Below are positions 15,010-22,249 of a stretch of 30,829 nucleotides of DNA, piece by piece. Within the stretch, counting starts at the first letter, position 1; each line of letters begins with the position of its first letter. A program made the translations under genes and the position numbers. Under the pieces are notes generated by a model that was not told where the DNA came from, did no database searches, and was given only the letters and a program-made list of their open reading frames with translations. The DNA is from Alistipes sp. CAG:435 (GTDB lineage: Bacteria > Bacteroidota > Bacteroidia > Bacteroidales > UBA932), in contig FR893141.1 in assembly GCA_000433355.1 (NCBI GenBank), forward strand, positions 1 to 30,829, written 5' to 3'.

Positions 15010-16770
15010 ATGAGAAAGACGATTGAGCAACTCAAGACGATGCGCGAGACCGAAGATCACGTAGAGTTCAAGAAAGGCGAGCAAGGGAATGTCTCCTACA
15101 GCGGAGGAAACAAGGTCAATCCTTCCGATAGGCGCAAATGTATCTTGGGTTATGTCACCGCTCTTTGCAATGAAAAAGGCGGCTCACTGGTCATAGGAAT
15201 GCATGATTCCTATCCTCACACGGTTATTGGAACGAAGCAGAACGAGGACGGCGTCGGTCTGCTCGAGTCCAGGATCTATAATGATACCGGCATCAGGACA
15301 GACATCTACGAGCTTTACGAGAATGACAAGCGCGTGTTGGTCATAGATGTTCCTTCACGCCCCAGGGGAAGAATCTTCAAGTTCGAAGATGTGCCGCTTA
15401 TGCGAGTAGGAGAAGAACTGAAACCGATGTCAGATGAAGTATATCTCAGCATCATTCAGGAACAGGAGCCGGATTTCTCCGAGCAGTTTTGCGAAGGTGT
15501 TTCGATCGACGATTTAGACAATGAGGCCATAGAGATTCTGAAGGATAAGTATGCAAAGAAGCAGAAGAATCCCTCCTTCCGCTCTTTGGAAAACTATCAG
15601 GCACTTTCTGATTTAGGTCTAATCTTTCAAGGGAAAGTGACGAATGCGGCCGTTATCCTTGTCGGCAAGAAAGACATCATCAACAGCAAGTACCCTCAGG
15701 CAAAAATATCACTTGAATACCGGACGGGTGAATCTAACATCCACTTTGACGCCCGTGAGTTTTTTGATGGTCCTTACTATATCATGATTGACAAGCTTTG
15801 GGCTGCAATTAACTCTCGGAATGGTTCCGTTCCGGTCCGTAACGGCATATATAAGGATTACGACATTCCTCTTTTCAACGAAGACGTCATTCGTGAGGCA
15901 TTAAACAACGCCATCGCTCATCGGGCCTACGATATTCAGGGAGAGATTGTCGTGAAACAATACCCAACGCAGATGATATTCGTCAATCCAGGCGGCTTTC
16001 CGCACGGAGTCACCATTGACAATATCCTCTATGTTCAGAGTACCCCGAGAAACCGGCTTCTTGCAGATGTCCTCTCAAAGACCGGTTTGGTAGAACGTTC
16101 CGGACAAGGTGTAGACAATATATTCTTGGACACTCTTTCCGAAGGTAAGCCGGCACCTGATTATAGCAAGACTGACGACTTCTGCGTTACGCTCATTCTG
16201 TCCTCCAAGATCGAGGATGCCGCGTTTTCTCAGTTTATCAACTCCATTCAAGATTCTCTCCCGGATGACGCAAAACTGAACGTCTATGATATTCTAACGC
16301 TGAATACAATCCGCCAGACTAAAAACCGTCAGTCTTTGGACAAGAAGATTGTCACGAAACTGCTTAAGGCCGGATACATTGAACAGCGAGGACGGACGAG
16401 TGGAACCTACTACATTTTGGGGAAGGATTACTATGAACTGTCCGGAAAAATGTCCGAATATTTCACTCTCACAGATTGGGACGAAAACCAGGTCTTGTCA
16501 ATCGTCGCGTCGTTCCTGAAGAAGAACAAAACGGCCAAGATGGGTGATTTTGCCAATCTGTTTGTCGGCCACCTCACGAGAAAGCAGATTAGAAGCTATA
16601 TTGAGAAACTTGTAGAAAATGGGATGCTCGCTTATACCGGAGAAGGTAAAATGCGGACATACTCATTGAGCAAACGATACGAGAGTGAGATTGCATTGAT
16701 CACCAAAGCCGTCGAGATTGGTCTTAATGAAATCAGCAAGCAGGTAAAGGACCAGAAAAAGGACCAATAA
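15010..16770 (+). CDS. AlbA_2 / HATPase_c_4 / winged-helix regulator (COG2865, Schlafen-like)
   Basis: 586-aa protein with three parts. Residues about 14-130 form an AlbA_2 (Schlafen-type) domain: DHVEFKKGEQ, then LCNEKGGSLVIGMHD. Residues about 285-400 form the RecG-like ATP-binding C-terminal domain: REALNNAIAHRAYD with Glu296, the NPGGFPHGVT loop at about 326, and RNRLLADVLSKTGLVERSGQG. The last 170 residues look like two winged-helix units ending in a lysine-rich tail. COG2865 proteins are predicted regulators, and some relatives sit in defence loci. The codon choice is visibly more AT-rich than in its neighbours, suggesting transfer. It stands alone, after a Vsr remnant, with its own promoter and repeated putative operator. 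Confidence 0.88.
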   Translation: MRKTIEQLKTMRETEDHVEFKKGEQGNVSYSGGNKVNPSDRRKCILGYVTALCNEKGGSLVIGMHDSYPHTVIGTKQNEDGVGLLESRIYNDTGIRTDIYELYENDKRVLVIDVPSRPRGRIFKFEDVPLMRVGEELKPMSDEVYLSIIQEQEPDFSEQFCEGVSIDDLDNEAIEILKDKYAKKQKNPSFRSLENYQALSDLGLIFQGKVTNAAVILVGKKDIINSKYPQAKISLEYRTGESNIHFDAREFFDGPYYIMIDKLWAAINSRNGSVPVRNGIYKDYDIPLFNEDVIREALNNAIAHRAYDIQGEIVVKQYPTQMIFVNPGGFPHGVTIDNILYVQSTPRNRLLADVLSKTGLVERSGQGVDNIFLDTLSEGKPAPDYSKTDDFCVTLILSSKIEDAAFSQFINSIQDSLPDDAKLNVYDILTLNTIRQTKNRQSLDKKIVTKLLKAGYIEQRGRTSGTYYILGKDYYELSGKMSEYFTLTDWDENQVLSIVASFLKKNKTAKMGDFANLFVGHLTRKQIRSYIEKLVENGMLAYTGEGKMRTYSLSKRYESEIALITKAVEIGLNEISKQVKDQKKDQ

Positions 16771-16846
16771 CAGAGCTGAAATAACGGTTATTTGCGCGTA
16801 ATTGATTGATAATCAGTAAAAATAAAGGGCCAGAACCTTTAGCATA

Positions 16847-16882
16847 AGAACTGCGTCATCTCGTTGAGGTGGCGGCAGTTCT
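16847..16882. terminator. Hairpin between convergent genes, likely bidirectional terminator
   Basis: AGAACTGC (16847-16854) pairs with GCAGTTCT (16875-16882). An inner stem, CATCTC with GAGGTG, strengthens it. No long T-run follows, only ATTAT or TATGC, so efficiency is doubtful. It separates the AlbA_2 gene from the convergent lipoprotein gene. Confidence 0.5.
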
Positions 16883-16979
16883 ATTATCCAGTCAATTTGC
16901 CCGAATTCTACTTGACCCTCACAAAGTGCCGATATTCAGACCCCCACGTCCCCACGGAATACGTCGTCCCTTCCTTCTG

Positions 16980-17315
16980 TCAGACCATCTCCTTGGATGT
17001 CAATTTGACGAGCGTATAGGTGACATTGCTGTAGTCCGACATCTGCGGATTAATCGTGATGGTGCCCTTATTGATCAGGTCGATGGCATACCTGCCGCTG
17101 TAATCGTGCGGTTCGCCACCCAGCGCATCATAAGTGTGGAGCTGGTAATTATTGTTCCTGTCAAAGGTGTATTCCACGGAACCATCCATCGCAAAGACCG
17201 AGGGGGCATACTGCTCAGACCAGGTGCCCTCCAGTTTGCTCATATCCGGTTTCTCACATCCGCACAGCCCTGCCATCAGCAGTGCCACACATACAAAAGT
17301 CAAAATCTTTCTCAT
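16980..17315 (-). CDS. Small lipoprotein, truncated by a premature TGA
   Basis: Starts at ATG 17315, with a signal peptide and lipobox (MRKILTFVCVALLMAGLCGC, Cys20). It continues EKPDMSKLEGTWSE and a beta-rich domain (YTFDRNNNYQLHTYD, YAIDLINKGTITI, LVKLTSKEMV), like small lipocalin-type lipoproteins of Bacteroidetes. The stop TGA at 16982-16980 is followed in the same frame by 23 more sensible residues (QKEGTTYSVGTWGSEYRHF...VRVK) and TAG at 16910-16908. These families commonly have MVW at this place, so TGG (Trp) has probably become TGA, and the original protein had 135 aa. It diverges from cutC. A TTACA-N6-TGTAA palindrome (17372-17387) lies in the shared upstream region. Confidence 0.75.
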   Translation of the reverse strand: MRKILTFVCVALLMAGLCGCEKPDMSKLEGTWSEQYAPSVFAMDGSVEYTFDRNNNYQLHTYDALGGEPHDYSGRYAIDLINKGTITINPQMSDYSNVTYTLVKLTSKEMV

Positions 17316-17452
17316 TAGATGCCAGACGTTTTGAGACGGATGCTTTTTGTAAGCGGCTCTGTAGTTGAGTGTTACAAATAAATGTAATTTGGCGCTCTCA
17401 CTTAACCGGAAAATCCAGCGCTGTTTTTCCGGTCCATATTCCGGATTTTGTA

Positions 17453-17460
17453 TACCTTTG
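17453..17460 (+). promoter_or_regulatory. -7 box directly before cutC
   Basis: TACCTTTG matches TAnnTTTG and ends only 4 bp before the cutC ATG. Transcription would start at or next to the start codon, giving a leaderless mRNA. The -33 region lacks a clear TTTG. Confidence 0.45.
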
Positions 17461-17464
17461 CAGC

Positions 17465-18139
17465 ATGAAAAACAAAAGATTTCTGGAGTGTTGCTGCACG
17501 GATGCGGCGGAGGCGGTCGAGGCCATGAGGGGCGGGGCCGGCAGGGTGGAGCTCTGCGAGGATCTGCCGTGCGGGGGAGTGACGCCAAGCCGCGCGGACA
17601 TCGAAGCGGCACTGAAGGCGGTGAATATCCCCGTGAATGTGCTGATCAGAGTGCGTGGGGGAGACTTCGTCTATGACGAGACTGAGATCGAAGCCATGAT
17701 CGGATCCGTGAGGATGTGCCGGGAACTTGGCGTGAACGGCGTGGTTGTCGGTGCCTTGAGGGCGGACGGAAGCGTTGACACAGAGGCAGTCGGAAGGCTG
17801 ATGGCCGAGGCGCAAGGTTTGTGCGTCACCTTCCACAGGGCGTTCGACGAGTGCGCCGAGCCGTTCAGGGCGCTGGAGGACATCATCTCACTCGGTTGCG
17901 ACAGGCTTCTCACGGCGGGACATGCTAGCAATGTCAACGATGGGGAGCGCACCCTTAAGGAATTGAACATCAAGGCTGGCGACAGGATCATCATCCTCGC
18001 CGGCTCTGGAGTGAGGCCGGGGAACATCGCCCGGCTTGAGGCATCAACCGGGTGCAAGGAGTTTCACTCCTCCTCCCATGGCCCAGACGGCAGAACCTCG
18101 CGCGAAGTCGTGGCCGCTATGGTTAATTATAATCAATGA
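17465..18139 (+). CDS. cutC: CutC family protein
   Basis: TIM-barrel protein of the CutC family (224 aa), historically linked to copper homeostasis; its enzymatic role is unsettled. The motifs are clear: GGAGRVELCEDLPCGGVTPS near the N-terminus, VLIRVRGGDFVYDE, VTFHRAFDE, LLTAGHASN, ILAGSGVRPGN and the C-terminal EFHSSSHG. I start at ATG 17465 because it matches the normal family start; an upstream extension exists but crosses the promoter-like element. Its stop overlaps the next start (ATGA, 18136-18139), so it is translationally coupled to the chromate-transporter pair. Confidence 0.93.
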   Translation: MKNKRFLECCCTDAAEAVEAMRGGAGRVELCEDLPCGGVTPSRADIEAALKAVNIPVNVLIRVRGGDFVYDETEIEAMIGSVRMCRELGVNGVVVGALRADGSVDTEAVGRLMAEAQGLCVTFHRAFDECAEPFRALEDIISLGCDRLLTAGHASNVNDGERTLKELNIKAGDRIIILAGSGVRPGNIARLEASTGCKEFHSSSHGPDGRTSREVVAAMVNYNQ

Positions 18140-18726
18140 ATATGTCGGAAGAAACACTGAATGCCCCCAAGGAAGAAGTCTCCCTTTGGCAGATCTTTCT
18201 GGTTTTCGCAAAGCTTGGAGCCTTCACCATCGGAGGAGGCTACGCCATGATACCCCTGATCCGGGACGAGATGATAAAGAGGGACTGGATGACCGATGAG
18301 GAACTCCCGGACATCATAGCGATGGCCCAGTCCGCCCCGGGAGTGCTTGCGGTGAATATGTCGATTTTCGTGGGCCACAAGCTTCACGGAGTGAAAGGCA
18401 GCGTTGTCGCGACCCTCGGATCGGTGCTCCCTTCGTTCATCACGATCCTGCTTATTGCTATGATATTCACAAACTTCAGGGACAATCCCGTTGTTGAGCG
18501 AATATTCAAAGGCATCCGTCCGGTGGTGGTGTCTTTGATCGCCGTGCCGATGATCAACATGGCGAGGAAGAACAACAAGACCTGGTGGGCCTGGGCTATC
18601 TCCATCGTGACACTTTTCCTCGTGGCGTTCCTGAGCTTCTCTCCGATCTACATCCTGCTTGTACTGATCGTGGTTTCGGCAAGCGTTGCTGTCATCAAAA
18701 ACAAAAAGGAGGCTAAAAATGACTGA
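18136..18726 (+). CDS. Chromate transporter family, N-terminal-type half (CHR)
   Basis: 196-aa short-chain member of the CHR superfamily, with the motif FAKLGAFTIGGGYAMIPLI and the PGVLAVNMSIFVGHKLHG segment. It is made of several membrane helices and ends in a lysine-rich tail (KNKKEAKND). Short CHR proteins usually work in pairs, and the other half follows with an 8-bp overlap. Homologues export chromate, but many gut members have no proven substrate. The overlap with cutC suggests one transcript. Confidence 0.9.
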   Translation: MNMSEETLNAPKEEVSLWQIFLVFAKLGAFTIGGGYAMIPLIRDEMIKRDWMTDEELPDIIAMAQSAPGVLAVNMSIFVGHKLHGVKGSVVATLGSVLPSFITILLIAMIFTNFRDNPVVERIFKGIRPVVVSLIAVPMINMARKNNKTWWAWAISIVTLFLVAFLSFSPIYILLVLIVVSASVAVIKNKKEAKND

Positions 18727-19321
18727 GCTTGCTCTTATCCTCCAACTTTTCTGGGTTTTCTTTGTGATAGGGCTGTTCACCTTCGGCGGCGGCTACGCTA
18801 TGCTGTCGTTCATCCAGACACAGGTCGTTGTGGCTCACGGATGGCTGACCGAGAGCGCTTTCACTGACATCGTGGCCATCTCCCAGATGACCCCGGGTCC
18901 GGTGGGGATTAACTGCGCCACCTACGTCGGCTATGAGGTACTGCACCAGGCCGGTGCGAGTCACCTTGTCGGGATCCTCGGCTCGCTGTCGGCCACGTTC
19001 GCCGTGATTCTTCCCTCGTTCATGATTGTTCTGGCGATAGTCAAGTTCTACACGAAATTCAAGAACAGCAGGGTGTTCGCCAGCGTTCTCGCCAGTCTCA
19101 GGCCAGCCGTTGTCGGCCTTATCGGAGCCGCGGCCCTGATCCTGATGTTCTCCGTGGATTGGAACGGGCTCGTGCCTGAGATCAGCATAGTCAAGGAAAA
19201 TTTCCCGGACTGGATCAGCTGGGGGCTGTTCGCGGCGGCCGTCGTCGCATCTATGGTCTTTAGGATCGGACCGATCAAGATAATCATCGCGGGAGGCATT
19301 CTGGGCTTGCTGCTGTATTGA
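18719..19321 (+). CDS. Chromate transporter family, second half (CHR)
   Basis: 200-aa partner of the preceding gene. It has the paired signature GLFTFGGGYAMLSFI and MTPGPVGINCATYVGYEV. The start is ATG 18719, preceded by a strong Shine-Dalgarno sequence (AAGGAGG, 18706-18712), unusual for this genome and probably needed because the start lies inside the upstream gene. The two halves together would form the inverted pair that makes a full transporter. No terminator is obvious before the next promoter. Confidence 0.9.
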   Translation: MTELALILQLFWVFFVIGLFTFGGGYAMLSFIQTQVVVAHGWLTESAFTDIVAISQMTPGPVGINCATYVGYEVLHQAGASHLVGILGSLSATFAVILPSFMIVLAIVKFYTKFKNSRVFASVLASLRPAVVGLIGAAALILMFSVDWNGLVPEISIVKENFPDWISWGLFAAAVVASMVFRIGPIKIIIAGGILGLLLY

Positions 19322-19346
19322 TAACCGAAAGAATTTCGTATCTTTA
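19318..19346 (+). promoter_or_regulatory. Candidate promoter for the hexosaminidase gene
   Basis: TTG (19318-19320), an 18-bp spacer and TATCTTTA (19339-19346), one base off the TAnnTTTG consensus. It would give an 80-nt leader. It overlaps the end of the CHR gene. Confidence 0.35.
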
Positions 19347-19428
19347 GCGTTTGCCGGCAAACTTGAAAGGATTTGCCTGTGTTTTTAAGGATTACTTTGT
19401 GCATGAATCAACGTTAAAATATTCAAAA

Positions 19429-21078
19429 ATGAAAAAAGTCATCAACATCATCGCTCTCGCGCTTCTCTTCGCGTCTTGTTCAATGAAGGCGAAGGAATCC
19501 GAAACAACGATCAATGTCATCCCTTATCCTCAAAGCGTCGAGGTTGGGAAAGGTACGTTCAAGGGTGCCGGCGCCAATTTCAACTGCGATCAGGCCATTG
19601 ATGCCAAGAGTCAGGAGATCATCAAGGAATTCGCCGACAAGATCACATTCGTCAGCGGAAGAATATGCTCCTACGCCACTCCGATGGGACTTGACAAGGA
19701 CTACGACAAGGTGAAGGGCTTCATATTCCTTAATGACGCGAGTCTCGCGGAGGAGGAATATTCCATCGCCGTCAGCAAGATTAACTGCATCGTCCGCGCT
19801 TCTTCGTACAATGGATTCCTCTATGCGATCCAGACATTGAAGCAGCTCACGAGCGTCAATATTTTTGGTAATGAGCCGAACCCGGCGGAGAAGTTCCTCT
19901 TCCCTTGCGTGAAGATCCAGGACAAGCCTCGCTTCGGCTACAGAGGCATGCACCTTGACTGCTCGAGGCATTTCTTCTCCGTCGAGGAAGTCAAGAAGTA
20001 TCTGGACATCATGGCGCTTTACAAGCTCAACCGCTTCCATTGGCATCTGACTGATGACCAAGGTTGGAGGGTTGAAATCAAGAAGTACCCTAAGCTCACC
20101 GAGGTAGGAGCGTTCAGGAACGGAACTGTCATCAAGAAGGATTGGGACTCCAACGATGGCATCCGCTACGGTGGCTACTACACTCAGGAGCAGATGAAGG
20201 ACATTGTCGCCTACGCCGGCAAGTTGGGCATTGTGGTGATCCCGGAGATTGACCTTCCTGGCCACATGATGGGTGCCTTGGCCGGCTATCCGGAGCTTGG
20301 GTGCACCGGTGGCCCTTACGAGGTCTGGACCAGATGGGGCATCTCGGATCAGGTCCTTTGCCCCGGTAAGGATGGAATGTTCACTTTCCTTGAGGATGTG
20401 TTCACGGAGCTGATGGACATCTTCCCTTCTGAATATATCCACATCGGCGGCGACGAGTGCCCGAAGACCGAGTGGGAGAAGTGCCCTGCCTGCCAGGCCA
20501 GGATCAAGGCCCTTGGCATCAAGGCTGACGAGCGTCACACTGCGGAGCAGTTCCTTCAGAGCTATGTGACGGCACGTGTCCAGAAGTTCCTCAACGACCA
20601 CGGCCGCAAGATCATCGGCTGGGACGAGATCCTTGAGGGCGAGCTCGCCAAGGGTGCGACCGTGATGTCATGGAGAGGCACGGACGGCGGCATCAAGGCC
20701 TCCGCGATGGGATTTGACGTCATCATGACGCCGAACACCTACTGCTACTTTGACTATTACCAGTCCCAGGACATGGACAAGGAGCCTTTCGGCATCGGCG
20801 GAGATCTTCCGCTTGAGAAAGTTTACGGCTACGAGCCTCTTGAGGGGCTTGACGCGGAGCAGCGGAAGCACATCCTTGGCGTCCAGGCCAACCTTTGGAC
20901 TGAATATGTCGCCACGCCGGAGCATCTGGAGTACATGCTCCTGCCTCGTATGGCCGCATTGAGCGAGGTGCAGTGGTGCAGGCCGGAGGACAAGAATCTT
21001 GACAGGTACAAAGCCGCTCTTCAGGCCGAGTCCTTCAAGATCTTCGACATCCTGGGCTACAACTACCGCAAATTTTAA
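19429..21078 (+). CDS. Beta-N-acetylhexosaminidase, GH20, lipoprotein
   Basis: Glycoside hydrolase family 20 enzyme (549 aa) removing terminal GlcNAc/GalNAc from glycans. Start at ATG 19429, with signal peptide and lipobox LLFASC (Cys17), so it is surface or periplasmic. An N-terminal GH20b-like domain (about residues 25-150) precedes the TIM barrel, which begins near RFGYRGMHLDCSRHFF. The catalytic Asp-Glu pair is in HIGGDECPKTEW (Asp342-Glu343). The Glu is the general acid and the Asp orients the substrate acetamido group. WHLTDDQGWR and a WDEILEGE motif are also present. The cyclophilin gene follows after 6 bp, suggesting cotranscription. No SusCD pair or other glycan genes are nearby. Confidence 0.95.
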   Translation: MKKVINIIALALLFASCSMKAKESETTINVIPYPQSVEVGKGTFKGAGANFNCDQAIDAKSQEIIKEFADKITFVSGRICSYATPMGLDKDYDKVKGFIFLNDASLAEEEYSIAVSKINCIVRASSYNGFLYAIQTLKQLTSVNIFGNEPNPAEKFLFPCVKIQDKPRFGYRGMHLDCSRHFFSVEEVKKYLDIMALYKLNRFHWHLTDDQGWRVEIKKYPKLTEVGAFRNGTVIKKDWDSNDGIRYGGYYTQEQMKDIVAYAGKLGIVVIPEIDLPGHMMGALAGYPELGCTGGPYEVWTRWGISDQVLCPGKDGMFTFLEDVFTELMDIFPSEYIHIGGDECPKTEWEKCPACQARIKALGIKADERHTAEQFLQSYVTARVQKFLNDHGRKIIGWDEILEGELAKGATVMSWRGTDGGIKASAMGFDVIMTPNTYCYFDYYQSQDMDKEPFGIGGDLPLEKVYGYEPLEGLDAEQRKHILGVQANLWTEYVATPEHLEYMLLPRMAALSEVQWCRPEDKNLDRYKAALQAESFKIFDILGYNYRKF

Positions 21079-21084
21079 TTTTCA

Positions 21085-21852
21085 ATGAATATGAGAAAGA
21101 ACATTTTCACTATCCTGGCATGTGCCACCACCGCGGCCATGATGTTCGGCTGTGGCAGCGGAGCCAAGAAAGCCGCCGCCGAGGCTGCCGCCGAGAAGGC
21201 CCGCCAGGATTCAATCGCGGCCGCTGAGGAAGCCGCAAAAGCAAAGACAATCATGGAGACAATCGCCACTTTGCCGGAAGAGCCGGTTTTTGACATCGAG
21301 ACCAATCTCGGTACAATCAAGGTTAAACTTTACAGCAAGACCCCTTTGCACAGGGAGAACTTCGAGAAACTGGCTTTGGGAGGCTACTATGACAGCCTTC
21401 TCTTCCACAGGGTCATCAACGGGTTCATGATCCAGGGAGGCGACCCTTTCACGCGTGACACTTCCGCCGCTGCTGTGGCTAAGTACGGCCAGGGAGGCCC
21501 GGGATACACGATCCCCGCGGAGTTTGTCCCTGAATATACCCACAAGAAGGGCGCTCTCGCCGCCGCTCGCAGAGGCGATGTGGCCAACCCGAAGAAGGAA
21601 TCATCCGGCTCACAGTTCTACATTGTGCAGGACGCTAATGCCTGTGCTCAGCTTGACGGTGCCTACACTGTCTTCGGGGAGACGGTCAGCGGCCTCGATG
21701 TGATTGACAGAATAGCGCAGGTGGCTACCGATCAGAGGGACAAACCTTTGATGGATGTCCGCATCAAGACAATCAAACTTGACGAAAGTTGTTTGCCGAA
21801 GGTGCAGATTACTGAAGAGGTCGCATCGGAAACGGAAAAAGATGCAGAATAA
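21085..21852 (+). CDS. Cyclophilin-type peptidyl-prolyl isomerase, lipoprotein
   Basis: 255-aa cyclophilin. Signal peptide with lipobox (AAMMFGC), then an alanine/lysine/glutamate-rich helical stretch (residues about 25-60), then the cyclophilin fold. Active-site segments: FHRVINGFMIQGGDPF (Arg and Gln of the catalytic site), a shortened SSGSQFYIV, and the later DGAYTVFGETVSGLDVID. The usual FSMA(R/N) segment reads AAARRGD here. It probably folds outer-membrane or periplasmic proteins. The start could be at 21085 or at the second ATG, 21091. It follows the GH20 gene by 6 bp. A weak hairpin, AAAAGGC/GCCTTTT (21862-21891), comes after it. Confidence 0.92.
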   Translation: MNMRKNIFTILACATTAAMMFGCGSGAKKAAAEAAAEKARQDSIAAAEEAAKAKTIMETIATLPEEPVFDIETNLGTIKVKLYSKTPLHRENFEKLALGGYYDSLLFHRVINGFMIQGGDPFTRDTSAAAVAKYGQGGPGYTIPAEFVPEYTHKKGALAAARRGDVANPKKESSGSQFYIVQDANACAQLDGAYTVFGETVSGLDVIDRIAQVATDQRDKPLMDVRIKTIKLDESCLPKVQITEEVASETEKDAE

Positions 21853-21936
21853 CAATAGCAAAAAAGGCAAAAAACATCATTTCCGCCTTTTGGAGCAGAA
21901 AAACAGTAGTTTGGAACAAATTAAATTCATCCAACC

Positions 21937-21967
21937 TTGCTTGTTTTATAAAAAAGATATACCTTTG
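21937..21967 (+). promoter_or_regulatory. Orphan promoter upstream of a small RNA
   Basis: TTG (21937-21939), a 20-bp spacer and TACCTTTG (21960-21967) fit the Bacteroidetes consensus. No coding region follows on the plus strand before the terminator at 22012, so the transcript would be short. Confidence 0.65.
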
Positions 21968-21971
21968 CAAC

Positions 21972-22052
21972 GAATAGTTTTTTCATAGGTTAAGTTTTAG
22001 GTTAGAATTGCGAACGGGGTCTGCTGCGACAGCAAACCCCGTTCATCTTTTA
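21972..22052 (+). ncRNA. Predicted small RNA of about 80 nt
   Basis: Bounded by the promoter at 21937-21967 and a strong terminator. The 5' part is unstructured and T/A-rich, with a near-repeated AGGTTAAG / AGGTTAGA (about 21988-22006). The 3' part is a long GC-rich hairpin. No ribosome binding site or open frame of use is present. I cannot assign an Rfam family by eye; 6S-Flavo and Bacteroidales-specific RNAs are the ones to test. The exact 5' end is inferred from the -7 box. Confidence 0.55.
22012..22052 (+). terminator. Strong terminator of the predicted small RNA
   Basis: GAACGGGGT (22012-22020) pairs with ACCCCGTTC (22036-22044), with an inner TGCTG/CAGCA stem around CGA, followed by ATCTTTTA. 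From here to 22206 I see nothing further except a run of eight C (about 22085-22092). Confidence 0.75.
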
Positions 22053-22206
22053 TATCCATAAGTGATTAATAATGAGGCGGTTACCCCCCCCTGTGCGTGT
22101 CCTTTCATGGAAACGGCGACTTTCAGGTTGATTGGAGATGGGGTGAATGGCATGTTGGAACTATCATTGGAATGGAAAAAAATGCGTAAAAAGTGATAAA
22201 AAACAA

Positions 22207-22243
22207 CTATCCCGGATTTTGTGACACACAAAATCCGGGATAG
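22207..22243. terminator. Perfect 17-bp bidirectional terminator
   Basis: CTATCCCGGATTTTGTG, loop ACA, and its exact complement. The plus strand is followed by CCGTTTTT and the minus strand by TTGTTTTTTA, so it can act in both directions. For the minus-strand operon it lies just after the DUF4876 stop. Confidence 0.9.
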
Positions 22244-22249
22244 CCGTTT

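Larger units (their letters stand above)
14893..16834. repeat. Dispersed motif AAAGGRCCAGA around the AlbA_2 gene
   Basis: Copies: reverse complement at 14893-14905 (TTCTGGTCCTT); forward at 14909-14919; 14997-15007, ending two bases before the ATG; 16746-16756 inside the last codons; a degenerate one, AAAGGACCAA, at 16758-16767; and 16824-16834 downstream. I saw no GGRCCAGA copies with this context elsewhere in the window by eye. Confidence 0.7.

Noticed and set aside
16980..16982. TGA as a recoded codon in the small lipoprotein
   Set aside because: TGA ends other genes in the window normally (dusB, cutC, DUF4876 neighbourhood), and no selenocysteine-type context is visible.
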